Of a stretch of 64,000 bases of DNA, positions 31,050 through 43,870 are shown piece after piece. Source of the stretch: Prosopocoilus inquinatus (Eukaryota > Arthropoda > Insecta > Coleoptera > Lucanidae); the NCBI GenBank assembly GCA_036172665.1, contig CM069872.1:48904101-48968100 (forward strand), read 5' to 3'. Under the pieces are notes generated by a model, which was not told where the DNA came from, ran no database searches, and saw nothing but the letters and a program-made list of their open reading frames with translations. Positions within the stretch are counted from its first letter, which is position 1. Each line of letters starts with the position of its first letter. Made by a program: the position numbers and the translations under genes.

Positions 31050-34000
31050 AGAACGCAATAATAAATTTGCTTCTCATTGGAAAAATAAACTCGATATTCT
31101 ATTGATGACTTCTCCAGTGTAATTTGGCACTTAAATTCTGTTTCAACTGACCACATTTGGAATGAGAGAGTCACTGGAACTTTTCGAAGTATTTGAAAGT
31201 CGTAAAATAATCGACTTCTGTTTATAGTAATTAACAGATTGCGATTCATAACCCGCAATAATCTAGACAAAAATGAACGAAAATGAACTGAATGAATTCG
31301 TTCGCGTACATTAATTAAATATTATGTTAATATATGTAAATAAAACTTGTAAAAATAGCCTTCGTGATGGGGTCAATATGCCGGCAATTACTTGAAACTC
31401 ACTTTCAAAAAATTTTGATTGTATAAAAGCTATACTCTGCACTATTGGTTGTCGATCGCATCGGTTTTGAGACCATCGATTATTTTACGACCTTCAAATC
31501 TCATTCGTTCTTTGAAAAGCTCTATAATTTTCATGTTCACGCAATTGACGAGTAATTTGGTTCAGAATTTATTTGGTTTTAACGTGATTGTGATTGTTAG
31601 ACCCTCTGGGTGGGGCCATTATCCATTTACACTTCTCGTCTTACAGGGGCTGGTTAATTTTTAACAGAAGAATTAAGATTATTGCAGTTTCCAAATTTAC
31701 CAGAAGAAGCGTTTCTGGTTTCCGGAAACTAATTTTTTTGAAGAAAATTAAACTTCGTAATTGCATTAACGCCTAATTTTTTTTTTTTTTGAAATTGGAA
31801 CCGTCCTTTATAGCAGGGATGGACACTAGGCGGGGAAGTGTACCCTCACCCTGCTAAACGTTACAAGTGTGACCGTTGTATTTATTAAGCAGGCGCGTTT
31901 CTCTGTGAATTAATTTTCGTTTCCCTGATAGGATCAAGGATACATCTGAGAGCGGGATCAGCTCGTTCGAAGCACTCGAGAGCATCGCTGCTTTATAGTG
32001 TTAATTAACCATCAGAGTAAATGAGTTTGAATCTTAAAATGAAATGGTAAACATACGAAAACGAAACAAGATTGATATACATAATTCTTTCCTGGATTGA
32101 ATCTTCAAGTTAAAAGAAGTCGTCGTAGTCGTATTTTTTTTATTATTTTAAGTAGCGTTTGGAATTTAGGTCTCACTCAATTAGTTTTGTTTTCTTGTTG
32201 AAGAGGCCGATTGGTACCTGCTTGGGAATAACAGGTACATCCGTATCAAGGACACTTCACAGCCGGTAATTTTCACTTGCATATTCACATCACACATCCA
32301 TATTGACGTACCTAATAAATATTCGATTGAAATAATTAAGAACTTTCTAATTCGATCCTTTTGGAGATCCGTCGAAGGTGACGCGTCATGTCATGTCATG
32401 GCATCAAAACTGAAGTAATTAATTGTGTGTACTCATATAAAAGAAGAAGTTTAAAGTATAGTTCTTCTATAAAAAAAAAGTTAATTCGGTTTGCAAAGAG
32501 CACACCACAAGCGATTGTTAGGTAACAACCCTGCCATTAATGAGGGTGTGCCGAAAACGAAATCGAAGGGACAAGACGATTTATAGCGCGCCCCTTCGAC
32601 ACTCATTATGGCAGCGATAATTTTAGCTGCAAGGTCATAAAAACACAAAAGAAAAGTAAAACACCATTAAAAGAGAACGTGGAAATTTATTTACAGTAAA
32701 TCAATCGAAGAAGATGGGCGGTTCACTCATTTAGGTGCATGAATTTCTAGGCGTGACGCCTCCACACTATGTATAAAGTCAAATCTCCTAACGTTTTGCT
32801 TTAATTATTTTCTTAGTGGCTCAGCGATGCGAGATCTGACATCAAAGAAACAGCGCCTGCAACTTTTTTTACTTAAATAAATCGTCTAAGTTTTAATTTC
32901 CTTTTATGTTGTTTGAGTGCCAACTCTTAAAGCTATTTCAGAAACCACTTTTCAAAAGGTATTTGAGGATCTTCGCCTCGTCTTTACTTTCGCAACTTCT
33001 GTTGGCTGGCAAAAAAATATGGATGATTCTTTTGAGCTCTGAGTTCACATTCGGGAAGTGCTCGTGGGAAGCCGGCTTTGGTAATTCCACTGCACTACAA
33101 TTTTCAAAGTTGGCTTCCCACGGGCTTTACAAACGGTTGCGTGTAAAATCCACTCGAGTGGTGGTTTCGTATTGTTAATTTCTTTACTTGCTTTTGCTTG
33201 TTTGGACGAGTTTTTCGTATTTCACAAACTTTTTCTGAAAATTATGTGGTTTTCGAAAAGGCCTACACGAAATATCGTACTCTCCATCTTAACTCTGAAC
33301 TTTACCACCTTATCTTTTTTTTTGTTTGGAAAGCTGCAGGCGTGGAGTTGTTGAGAAAAAAGAAGCAATTAAAGCCTTTGATAAGTGCAGTAAAAAAAAA
33401 ACCTCGATTATCTTTTTGCGAAGTTTCTGTTTGACGATGAAAAATGTCATTCTCAATTCTTGCATCATTCTGGACTTCCAAAGAGCCTTTTCTTCTGCAA
33501 ACATTGACATTCAAAATTAATTATTAACTTCCAGGTTTTGCTATGATAATTAATGTAGCTTTGTGAAAAAATGACTTAATTGTATGCCTACAACTGTGAG
33601 AAAGTGGTTTTGTTTATCATTCACTTTCTACTCTACTGTTACGTATTGCAATAAAATGGAAATTATCTCATATTTCTAACACAACCGGAATCAACACTAG
33701 AAGAAAAAAAAATGGGGGAAAAGTAAAAGCTCCGCCGAACGCATCACCGATTACGAAGAGGCGAACGCATTATCACATCACCATCATCATCATCGACACC
33801 ATCGCGCCATCATCAGTGTTTTCACATTCCTTCTGATCGATTTGGTTTTAACAACGACGACGTTAAGTTCTAAAGTACATATTTCAGAATCGCCGTTCTC
33901 TCTCTCCCTCTTTCATCTTCCGGCGATATCGAATTCGAACCACCGCCGATAATTCCATTTGTTTCTCTCCCCTGTTCTGTTGTCTTCTTCGCATTCTGCC

Positions 34001-35200
34001 AATTTAAGTTTCTTACTGAATATCAGATTTCTGAAAGTGTGCCGCTCCCATTTCGTTCGTGTCTATTCGTGACTTGCATTTTTAGCATTTATGTTCTGTC
34101 TGATTTTTTTTTCTTTTTTGGGGGAGGGCAGTCACTTCTCATGTTACGCTTAAATTCAGAACGAAAATAGAAGATCTGAATTGAACGGGTAGGTAGGTAT
34201 TTTTTTCTTTTAATTGAAGATTGATTGAGTTTTGAGTGGAATATTCGAGTGGTCCTGAAAGATCATCCCTTCCGTGTTTCTGTTGGCTTAACAGTTTCAA
34301 CTGGCTCTCGGTTTAATACCACTTCTTCGAGTTCCGTCTGAAAGCTCGAGTTGCTGTTTGGTGTTTACCTGGTGCTCGCAAACTTCCGTAATTACGCCTC
34401 GTATTTGTAGCGAGATAGTTGCCCGCCCTTTGTTACCTTTATGTTCATAATTTCGGGGAGCGAGATTAAAGGCCACCCTAGCGGAATGCATTCTAATTAA
34501 AGCCAATTTTTCCAAAAGAATCCCACTTCATTTTCTAAATCATTTCAGTACATTTCGGCCTCTGCGAAACTTTGCTGCGCGGCTCAACTGACAACCAACC
34601 AGGAGTTTTCGATTTAGGTGGAGTATCTGCATCTTGTTTTAACCTCATGTGATAATACGAGATGAAGATAGTTTGTGGTTTGAATCCAAAGAAACTCTAT
34701 TATTTATAAACATCCCTTTGACCTCTGAAGTAATGAACCGTTCAAACAAAAAAAAGCTCCCGCCAACAACAGCCTGTTAGTTTCTGTTGACACTGCGTGT
34801 GTCTGTCAGTACGTCCGAAAATTAACCCTGACTTTTAAAATTCTCCAAATAACTTTTTACGATCCCCTGTGACAGAGCCGGCGCATCTGGTCCGTCTGGC
34901 CGACCTTTTTTCAACCAAACAATGCGCCGCGGTTTCAGAGCAGAAATAAATCATCGCGCCATCCCGAATTAGAGCCGAAGCCCAGTGCAGTTCGTGTGCG
35001 TCGCGACGCCACTCGGAAGCGCGCAAATTGCAGTTCGGTCAGTGATTCGATTGGACGTCGAGAGTGGGCGAAGACTAAATATCAAGCGCGTCGTTAAACT
35101 TTGGCAAGTGCTTCCTATATATTTCTTTTTCAATTGTTCTTTCATTGTAAATAAATAATCATCGTTTTGACTCCACCACTTTTAAACCATCTGAACCGTT
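31050..35200. other. Intergenic, minor repeats only
   Basis: An inverted repeat lies at 32529-32616 (TGCCATTAATGAGGGTGT against ACACTCATTATGGCA), and an ATC-rich run at 33775-33815. A diverged relic of the ATAGCG MITE centre may lie at 34620-34680. A CpG-rich block lies at 34850-35100 with an initiator-like TCAGTG. Opposing short frames at 33302-33520 cancel one another. No gene was recognised. Confidence 0.45.
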
Positions 35201-35204
35201 CATG

Positions 35205-36150
35205 ATTTTAACATGTATTACTTTTCCAAAGTGGGAATTGGTTTTTATTTCAGTCAAAAAAGTCGAAGCGACGATGATTTTTTAGAAATACAAAAGACAG
35301 ATAGAAAATTATAAGAAAAAAATACTTGGAAATTTCAAAATCATTTTGAATTATTGACTGTGGAAATATTTGATTGTGGTTCACTTTTTGGACAGGCAAC
35401 ACATTTTCGTTTTTATTTACTGTCCAAGAGCATTTCTCAACTCTGAAAGCACTTTAGGGCAGTTCAATATTTTGATTTTTTTTACAGTTAAAAAAATTAT
35501 AAGGAAAAATACTTGGAAATTTCAAAATCATTTTGAATTATTAACTTTGGAAACATTTGATTGTGGTTCATTTATGACGGGCAAACATTTTTGTTGATTC
35601 ACTGTCCAAGAGCATTCTCAACTCTGAGAGCACTTTAGGACAGTTCATGATTTTGAAATTACTTTTCCCAAATTGAGAACTGCTTTTTATTTCAGTCAGA
35701 AAAGTCGAAGTGATGATGATTTTTTTAGAAATACAAAAGGCAGATAAAAAATTATAAGAAAAAAAATACTTTCAAAATCATTTTGAATTATTGACTTTTA
35801 AAACATTTGATTGTGGTTCACTTTTTGGACAGGCAACATATTTTCGTTGATTCACTGTCCAAGAGCATTCTCAACTCTGAGAGCACTTTAGGATAGTTCA
35901 TGATTTTGAAGTTACTTTTCCCAAATTGGGAATTGGTTTTTATTTCAGTCAAAAAGTCAAAGTGAGGATGCTCTTTAGAAATACAAAAGAGAGCTACAAA
36001 AATTATAAGAAAAAAATACTTGGAAGTTTCAAAATAGTTTTGAATTATTGACTTTGGAAACATTTGATTGCGGTTCACTTATGGACAGGCAAACATTTTC
36101 GTTGATTCACTGTCCAAGAGCATTCTCAACTCCAGAAGCGTTTTAGGACA
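35205..36150. repeat. Tandem array, about four units of 250-255 bp (one shortened)
   Basis: Shared blocks are GATTGTGGTTCACTT at 35372, 35560, 35810 and 36066, CTGTCCAAGAGCATTCTCAA, and TTTTTATTTCAGTCA followed by AAAGTCGAAG. The second unit is about 60 bp shorter, having lost the TTTCAGTCA section. Confidence 0.9.
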
Positions 36151-36289
36151 GAAAAATGAACCAACGCTAATCGTTTTTATATTCAGAGCAGATTCAGTTG
36201 ATAAGGCTAAAAACCGATTTTCTGATTCGTCATTAAAAGATCAGAGGGAACAAACACAAAAATATGTGAATTAAAAGCGTTCTAATATT

Positions 36290-36660
36290 GTTATGAATTT
36301 AGGGTTCGTTAAATTTATTTAAAAAATAAATTCTCTATATAACTAACAAGCTAATTTATTTAAAAACGTCACACAAATTTATTTAACACGGCATATAAAA
36401 CAATTTACTTAAACATAAGTCGAGCGTACAGTTGTTAATTTCAATGCGAACTGTGCCCGAAGACTCTCCGGTCGATCGTTTAAATATTCCGGCTGACGAA
36501 GAGTCGAACCCGCGCTGTCTATCTAGTTTTCTTCGCCCAGGAAATTCCGTCTTGCGAAGTAAACTGATATTCGCGTAGCGTCGAGGCTTGACGCGCCAGG
36601 TTCTGATGCACATGTAAGACAAGTTGGTCACGCATTAGATTGTCGCAGTATTTTCAAGAG
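36290..36660 (-). mobile_element. LTR-like fragment (candidate solo LTR)
   Basis: Read on the minus strand, a CpG-richer half contains a TATTTAAAC box and a CACAGTTCGC initiator-like site. It is followed by an A+T-rich half with AATAAATTT polyadenylation signals and ends near TTCATAACA. This promoter-then-polyA order is typical of a retrotransposon LTR, but no second LTR, primer site or target duplication was identified. Confidence 0.3.
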
Positions 36661-37329
36661 AAACTTTTAGGATGTAATTAAAAATCAAACTTAGTATGCA
36701 ATTAAAAAAAGAAAAAAATTAGTTTGCAATTAAAAATTTAAAAAAAAAAGTTTATTTATTGCATGTTAAAGAAAATAAATAAACCAATCGATTTATATGA
36801 AATTATTTAAGCACAACCTCACCAAAATTCAAGAATGTAAGGAAATTCAATCTTCTATTTAAAAATTCATTAAAAAATTTCAAATTTATGCAATTATTAT
36901 TATAAGGAGGATTCATTATGAAAGTGCAGATTAGAATTCCTAAGAAACTGCAATTATTTCCAATATTCCAGGAAATTCAGGTCAAAGTAACATTAAAATA
37001 AAATATTTCAATTTAGGAATGTTGAGGCAAGAAATTTTTGTACATTCCAAAAAAAAAAAACCTAAAATTTCTAAGATTCTAAAGTCGTAGCTTTACATCC
37101 AGAGAATTCAATTGTATAATTTCACGCGAAATTATAATAAAAAGGTTTTGAGAAATACGCTTACAAAATCACAGTAAAATTTGTTATAAAATGTGCATGC
37201 AGCGAATTAAGTGCGGAGATGTTTACTTCAAATTAACTAAAAACAGTTTCCTAAGTAAATTCCAAATCAAATCCCCAAATTCCAAAAAATTTAAGAAAAA
37301 AATAATCAAATAAGCAGCCAATTTAGTTG

Positions 37330-38800
37330 TTTAAATTGAAGGACATTTGATTTGGCTTCCAGTTGGAATCGCGTCGTTCGGATTTCTTCTCCTACCAACG
37401 TTTCGTTCTTCATCGCAGAAGAACTTCTTCAGGGCTGGTGGTGTTGCTGCTGTCGTTGCAGCTGATCTTGCTGTTGCTTCCCGTTCTCACAAATTCTAAC
37501 TTCACGATGATCGTTTAATTTCAAAATACAAAATCAAGGTATGGGGGGGGGGAATAATTATAGCGTCATCTCTTGGCCAAAGGGAAACCAATTCTAATTT
37601 AGTGCAACAGCTTTTCGTCTTCAGGATGACTGTCGCCTTCTCCTCCCTTCTAACTTCGCAATTATTTTCACTTTAAAATTATGTCGAAAATTTAGACTAA
37701 AGGTGTGGTGTGAGAATAATAGGAATCAACGGAGCGCCATCTCTTGACCAGAAGCGAAAGCAATTTGAACAGAGGGCGATGCAGCCGCCTAACTGCGTAA
37801 TAATTCTAACTTCAAACTTCTAAAATTATAGCATGGCGGGAATAGTGAGAAACATCAGAGCGCCATCTCTTGACCAAAAGAAAAAACGATGTTAATAGAA
37901 TTTACTGTAATTGTAATCGATCTTCGGGCAGATTCCGCCTTCTAACTTCACAATGATTTTAATTTCAAAATCTAAAATCAAGACGGGAAAGAAGTTGTTT
38001 AGAGCGCCATCTCTTGACCAAAAATGAAAGCTATTTTACTCTAATTCCAAATAACAGAAAATCGTGATACGCTCAGCGATATGAACTTTGCCTTCTGTCT
38101 TTTTATTTATTTTATGTTAATGAAGAAATCGGAAGCCAAGCGCCACGCTACTAATTCAGAGCACCGCTATCTGTTGGCCAAAAGTGTAAACTACTTCAAT
38201 CTAATTTTGAATCTTAAAAAAAATGAGTCATTTCAAAATTTAATCGCAAATGTAGAGCCAAGGCGCGACGAGAAACGTTCGGAGCGCTCGACACAAAGTG
38301 TAATCTATTTCAATCGAATTTAGAATCTTAAAAAATGAGTTATTTCGAAATAAATCAACTCGAGAATCTAGAATCAAAGCGCGACAAAGATCATCCAAAG
38401 CGCCATCTCTTGACCCAAAGTGTGAACGAAATATTTTAGTTGAACTCTAATCTGAAAGAAAATGTTAGTTATTTCAAAATCAAATTGAGTTTCTAGAATT
38501 AAAGTGCCACGAGAATCCTTCAGACCGCCATCTCTTGGCGGCCAAAAGTGGAAACTGCTTCAATCCAATTTTATATCTTCTTGGCGGCCAAAAGTGGAAA
38601 CTACTTCAATCCAATTTTATATCTGTGAATCAGATTTCATCGCTGATGGCGGTTATATCGAGCGTTTTCATTTTTTTTTTTTTAGCTATTTTGAAATTAA
38701 ATCGAAAATGCAGAATCGAAGCGCAACGAGAATCGTTCATAGCGCCATCTCCTGACCCAAAGCGTAAACTACTACTAACAACCAAAATTCCCGTAAAAGA
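37330..38800 (+). promoter_or_regulatory. Cluster 1 of CTCF-like motifs (GCGCCATCTCTTGACC)
   Basis: GCGCCATCT is exact at 37734, 37860, 38005, 38400 and 38742. Near-matches lie at 37562 (AGCGTCATCTCTTGG), 38160 and 38525 (CCGCCATCTCTTGG). All are on the plus strand. Each is extended by CTTGACCAAAA or CTTGGCC, and neighbours lie about 120-240 bp apart. The intervening sequence is a much more diverged repeat (TCAATCCAATTTTA, ATTTCAAAAT, AGAATCAAAGCGC). The reverse complement AGATGGCGC fits the insect CTCF core AGRKGGCGC. Binding is inferred, not shown. Confidence 0.5.
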
Positions 38801-38923
38801 AAAATCTGTGAATATTTACGTATTGTAAATTATCCAAATTTCAAGCAATTCCCAGGGAACTCAATTTTCAAATTTTTGTACATAAAATCCAAATTTTATC
38901 TTCTCCAACCCGCCCCCCCCCAA

Positions 38924-39139
38924 ACCAGGGAAAAGAACTGGGCCCACTTAGTGTTGGACACTTTTTTTTGCGGAATGTACTGTTTACTCCTTCTACAACT
39001 TAGATACATCTAATTGTTATTGAGTGGGAGGGTAATATGCGAGTATTCGCACTCGTTATTGTGGATGGTACAAATACACTCCGAATACTAAATTTTCGTA
39101 CTGCTCACGGAACGAGTGGGTCGATTTATTTTCCCTGGT
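38924..39139. mobile_element. MITE, CCAGGGAAAAG family, best copy
   Basis: Ends are ACCAGGGAAAAGAAC and TTATTTTCCCTGGT. The left end continues GGGCCCACTTAGTGTTGGACA, as in the inverse right arm of the nested copy at 5652-5893. About 216 bp, non-coding, and preceded by a poly-C run. Confidence 0.7.
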
Positions 39140-41145
39140 TATAACGAATAGTCGGGCAAGGAAATAGTCAGGGATCGAATCTCTGCCGAAGTTTGCTTGG
39201 CCATCTACTTGTTATGGAGATCAGAATGGATCAAATTTTATTGGGAAGGCTTCTGACTGTACATAGCAACATTAATTTCTTTTTTTTACAGTAAAATTGT
39301 AGGAGTAATTTATTTAATGAAAAGAGAGCTGCCCGAAGAATAAAATTATTATTATGTAGTGCTTATTGATTAAATCTCGTGTGAGGTTTCGCTTCTTTCA
39401 TACAACCTCTAAAACCGTAATTAATATCCCCAGGTAATCAATGAATTAATCCGTTCGAACGACTGATTCGCTGTAATCCAACACATAAAGTGAAAGTCCC
39501 GGAGTTGGAATGCAGTGAGAACAATTAACATTGCATATATCACAGCCAGTGGCGGCGACTTCCTCATGTTTCGACCCGATTTCTTCACGCTCCTTATCGC
39601 AGGGGAATTACGTAAACGTCCTTCACCACGAAGCACAGATTGATTACGTTCCAACGCAGCAAAGGGGGTCGGCAGACGCTCACAGATGCTCGTATACTTG
39701 TTCTATTCTGAGCATGTTGCGGTCACCTCGACCGAAGGTATTCGACATTGAACTTCAAATAATATTTACTTACCTAATACGTACGTACAACGTAAACAGG
39801 ATCAATTTGTAGTAGTTATTAGATTTGTTAGAGTTTGTTGTTGGCGTGCGTGCCGATCTACGATGGTTCCAACAGCGTTAATTCTGTTTACTCGAATATA
39901 AACAGCGCTAATTTAATTCTTTTGTTTAATGCTTTATACAAACTTGTACTGTGAGAAACTTTGTTTTATGGTTCCTCAAAGTGCAAAAAATGTTTCTTTT
40001 TTATGATATACCACACAAGGCACCTATTGGTGTGCCCTGTCATATAAACCATTTTAAAAAGAGAATGTTGTCTGATTTTCTTTATCGTAGGTGAAGTAAA
40101 TTGACTTGACTTGATTCAACCGGTGGTACTGCGCATTGAGGAGGAGGAGGAGGAGGACGTAACACAAATACTTTGTATTATTTGTTCCGTCCTTAAAGGG
40201 TTTGCGAAATGATCCGGAATTGCCTAATTGTGAGGCAACACTCGTCCTCGCATGCTGTCATAAAATCGCCCTGTTTGCAGCACTTAATCCAATTCATCGC
40301 CGTCGTCAGATTTATCTATCGATCGTCTGTAACTGGCGAAGTTCTTCTTCAATGCCAACTGCTCTCCTCTCGCTTCGTGGAATTACGAGCGATATCCTTT
40401 ACGACGTCAGTTTGCAAGAATTACACGAGAAACGCGCTCGTATTACTCGGGATTGTTGCTTAAGAGGTGCTCTTACTGGATTGTTGATATGGCGGAAGGA
40501 AAGGTCAAAGACATTTGGCAGCTTATCATAACCGCTGATATTTAAACGAAGTTGTCGTTGTTTATACTCAGAAGAACCTCTTTTTATCATTTTACCTTTG
40601 CACCTCGGTCTTCTTCGTTTTCCCATTCGCTAGAACTTTACTAAACTTTGGAATATCTGAAATTGCCAGCGTCGTCTCCTTCTTCCCATTTGCCAGAATG
40701 CAACATGTTGGCGAATTTGAAACCTTGGAGTGTCTCGTTGCCTTTTTTTTGCCTCGATTGGTGAAACATCACACAGGTAATTTTTTCCCAAGGCCGCCAA
40801 TGTTTACAGCTGGAATGTCATTGCGCGGTGTTTGCAGAAGACTTCTTTTAGGCGCGCAGAATTTACATACCCGTCGGCGGCCGAAACCTGAATTCGTAAA
40901 TAGCCGACGGTTTCGTTGTTTTGCAGAAGAGGAAAAGAGGTTCCGATGCGAGTGGGTCTCAATCGAAAGCCAAAGACAAATAACAGCAGCAGCCAGCGTA
41001 TTGAAGCGACGTCGACGAAAGCAAACAAATCGGGTTATGCGTGGCCTGAGGCTAACGAAGCAGGCAGCGTGCCGATTTAGAAACGAAACACGCCAAACAC
41101 TTGAGCACACAATGTGGCAATCGACGAATTGGAAAGGTCTCTTTT
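39140..41145. other. Intergenic, several unrecognised open frames
   Basis: Open frames at 39421-39654 (minus; a hydrophobic stretch follows MRKSPP), 40202-40531 and 40698-41147 (plus, with a long opposing minus frame) show no known family and mutually overlap. A GGA run lies at 40138-40157. The block 40700-41150 is CpG-richer than its surroundings and might contain an exon, but no consistent splice model was found. Confidence 0.35.
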
Positions 41146-41600
41146 AATTAGTAGCTGTTATGACTGCGAATGAGCCAATTAATAAGACGAACAAGCGACA
41201 TCCTTGCTTTATCGTCAACTTCGATCCCCCTGAGGCAATGGCAAAAGATTTTCCTTAAAGAAAATTTGGATTGGAAAGGTTTGTTCTGATTAGTAGTTGA
41301 CAATGAGCCACTTAATAAGATGGAAAAGTGACATTCTTGCTCTACCGCCAATTTCGATCTTTTCGGGCCAATAATGGTGACAGATTTTTGTGGATGAAAA
41401 TACGGTTTGGAGATGTAGTTATGTCTGTGAGGCCCAATTTCTTCACTTACGGATAAATTTATCTGCCAAGTAGTATCATCGGAAACTATTATCGATATAA
41501 TGGTTTCCTGGCAGATAAATTTATCAGGAGGTGAAGAAATCGGGTATAAATGAGCTAGTTAATAAGACCAAAATGTGACATCCTTAATTTATTGTCAAGT
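41146..41600. repeat. Three tandem units of about 150 bp, split by a MITE
   Basis: The units share GGAAAGGTYT, ATTAGTAGTTG, AATGAGCCANTTAATAAGA and GTGACATYCTTGC blocks, starting near 41130, 41272 and 41545. The PIF/Harbinger-like MITE at 41431-41543 separates the third from the second. Confidence 0.7.
41431..41543. mobile_element. PIF/Harbinger-like MITE, copy 3
   Basis: GGCCCAATTTCTTCAC and GTGAAGAAATCGGG ends with paired GATAAATTTATCTGCCA arms, the same family as 28147-28265 and 28468-28595. The centre reads GGAAACTATTATCGATA. Confidence 0.8.
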
Positions 41601-41881
41601 TCAGCAAACGATTGCAAGTTAGCGCTGAGAGAGGCCATCACCTGTCCAGAGCTAGAACTCAGATGGAGAGTTGGGCTTGCCCATAATTTAAGGGCGCCAA
41701 GAAGTGAGACCCCAGCTTATTTCTACGCCACTGCAGAACCGCCTCCCAAGGTTCACAACGTGCGCCAAACTTGGAGAAGCTTTCAGAAAAACTTTTCACT
41801 TGTGCATCCAAAATAATTACATCGTCGCAGCAAACCAACAGATCGTACTTCAAGCGTGTATTAAACTCAGAAATATTCGAA

Positions 41882-42323
41882 TGTCGAAATAAATATCAAC
41901 ACGTAGAGTCGCAATAAAAAGAATCGAGAGCGATTGACAGTTCTGTAACTTTTATTGACAGGGTCAGCGAGAACGTGGTTAACTTGCAGAAGTCTCGATA
42001 AGGATGATCGCGACTATACGTAAGAGATCTTTGACCTAGATACTCAAATAAAATTTAACCAGATCCAGTACTGGTCTACACAAATGTCAATTTCAAATCA
42101 AAACGTAACTTAAATTATTCCGAGAAACGGCTAACTGAACGGACACATGTTTGCCGGTATATCTACGTTATATGCGAACATGCATTAGTCAAATAACGTA
42201 AATAAAATAGAACGTTCCGATTTAACGAAGTACTCAATCGGTTGCCACACGAACCAACTGTCGTGTAGTAGCGCCACCACTCGTCGGCACGTCGAATGTC
42301 GGTTACGTCAGTTGTTGCCAACA
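41882..42323 (-). mobile_element. LTR-like fragment, TGTTGGCAACAACTGACG start
   Basis: Read on the minus strand it starts TGTTGGCAACAAC, continues through CpG-rich sequence and ends with CAATAAAAGTTACAG and a final TTTCGACA. TG...CA boundaries and an internal polyadenylation signal fit a solo LTR of about 440 bp, perhaps Bel/Pao-like. The five bases flanking each end do not match, so it may be truncated or mis-bounded. Confidence 0.3.
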
Positions 42324-42415
42324 GCTGGATGTCCTAAGCGATGACCTCACGTATCGAACTTCATTGAGAACTTGATTCGCACATGCATGATACATATGCT
42401 GAAATGGCATAACTA

Positions 42416-42940
42416 ACTAAGAAACGGAGCCAGTAAAAGGAGCGGATTCCTCTGTTGGAACAAATAAATCGAGTATAAACATGGGTCGCTGAAATGGCGT
42501 CACTAATTACCTTTCTATCTGAAGAGAAACTGGGTCAGGGACAGATTCGCCCCAAGAACAGGGAAACGCTAAATGGGAAAGATGTAGCAGCGAAGAAAAG
42601 AAGCGAAGCCAAAGAAAGAAGCGGATTCCTCTATTGAAACAAAGAAATCGAATATAAACATGGGTCGCTGAAATGGCATCACTAATTACCTTTCTATCTG
42701 AAGTAGAAACGGGTCAAGGAACAGATTCGTCGCAAAAACGAGGAAACGATAAATGGGAAAGATGTAGCGAAGAAAAGAAACGGAGCCAGTAAAAGGAGGG
42801 GATTCCTCTGTTGGAACAAATAAATCGAGTATAAACATGGGTCGCTGAAATGGCGTCACTAATTACCTTTCCATCTGAAGTAGAAACGGGTCAAGGAACA
42901 GATTCGCCGCAAAAACAGGGAAACGATAAATAGCCAAATT
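42416..42940. repeat. Tandem array, three units of about 178 bp
   Basis: CGGATTCCTCTGTTGGAAC-type blocks lie at 42444, 42622 and 42801. They are followed by AAACATGGGTCGCTGAAATGG, CACTAATTACCTTTC and AACAGATTCGCCGCAAAAAC. Units 2 and 3 are the most alike. Confidence 0.9.
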
Positions 42941-42944
42941 AGCC

Positions 42945-43865
42945 AAAATTCATGAGAAATGTTCACAACATCTGTACCTTGCGTGGTAGCGAAATGCAAA
43001 GTAGGCGATTGGCGGAAGCGATCGCTCCAAGGGTACAAAATGGCAGCCAATCAGAATGCAGTAATAGAGAGCGTGACCTTTAGGATCTAATACAAGCGGT
43101 AATATCAAATGGCGCCAAACAGGGAAGTAGTGTTACCACCTTACAACAGCGAATCCATACCACTCGTTGATGAAGGTACTCAAAATAAACAGTTAACAGA
43201 TCTCCTCTAATGTTGTGGGGAATTCTCAAATTAAATTCGTAGAACTCTGCTATTTGCTTTTCTTAAGTTACTCAAAGGACAATGACAGTAAATGACCTCG
43301 ATTCATTTTACTCATTTTCAGGAAGAGTGAGTATTTACGAACTCGGATACAAAATAGTCATTTTTCTAATCGCTAGATTATTCGTCTTTTTGAATTCAAA
43401 TTCCGTGCGAATTCCTGCTTTTAAAGTCGGCTCTCTTCGTGAACTGATGAAGATCTCATAAAGTTTGATAGAATTTAGCTAGACTTACTCTCGTCGGACT
43501 TGCACGACTGTTTACTTCACTTTTACATGTACTAAAACGTCTTCTTTTTTACTCTTCTTTTATTCCATTCCTGCATTTCAAAAAAATTTAAAAAAAGTAC
43601 TGCGTAGATGTAACACAACGGCGTTGAATCCGTGGAAAACTTAAGGTCACTAAATCACGCAAGCTGCACTTACTAAGGTATAGAATTACAGACTGACATG
43701 AGTCAGAGTCAGAGTCATATGAATTCCATTAATTACTATTCACAAAACTCTTAAATATGGGGTTTAAAAATTCTTTCATCAATGACAAGTTTAAAGCTCG
43801 ATATCTAAGAGATTTCACTGCAAACAATGAGTTTAATTTGACTTTAGTTAGCGCAGCTGACGTGA
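42945..43865. other. Intergenic, no feature supported
   Basis: Mixed-composition sequence with no repeat boundaries. AGTCAGAGTCAGAGTC at about 43700 is a trivial short repeat. Confidence 0.45.
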
Positions 43866-43870
43866 CTAGT

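Noticed and set aside
34850..35100. Possible first exon with TCAGTG initiator
   Set aside because: The only donor-like site is a non-canonical GCAAGT and no acceptor or coding partner could be linked.
36490..36520. GCGGGTTCGACTC on the minus strand, similar to a tRNA T-arm
   Set aside because: The stem does not pair on the 3' side and no cloverleaf can be formed; it lies within an LTR-like fragment.
39160..39182. tRNA T-arm-like CAGGGATCGAATCTCTG
   Set aside because: The T-loop starts with A instead of T, one stem pair is a wobble, and no acceptor, D or anticodon arm is present upstream.
40698..41147. A 149-codon open frame
   Set aside because: A 113-codon frame opposes it on the other strand, both Arg-rich from CpG codons; no motif. 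Kept only as a note in the regional entry.
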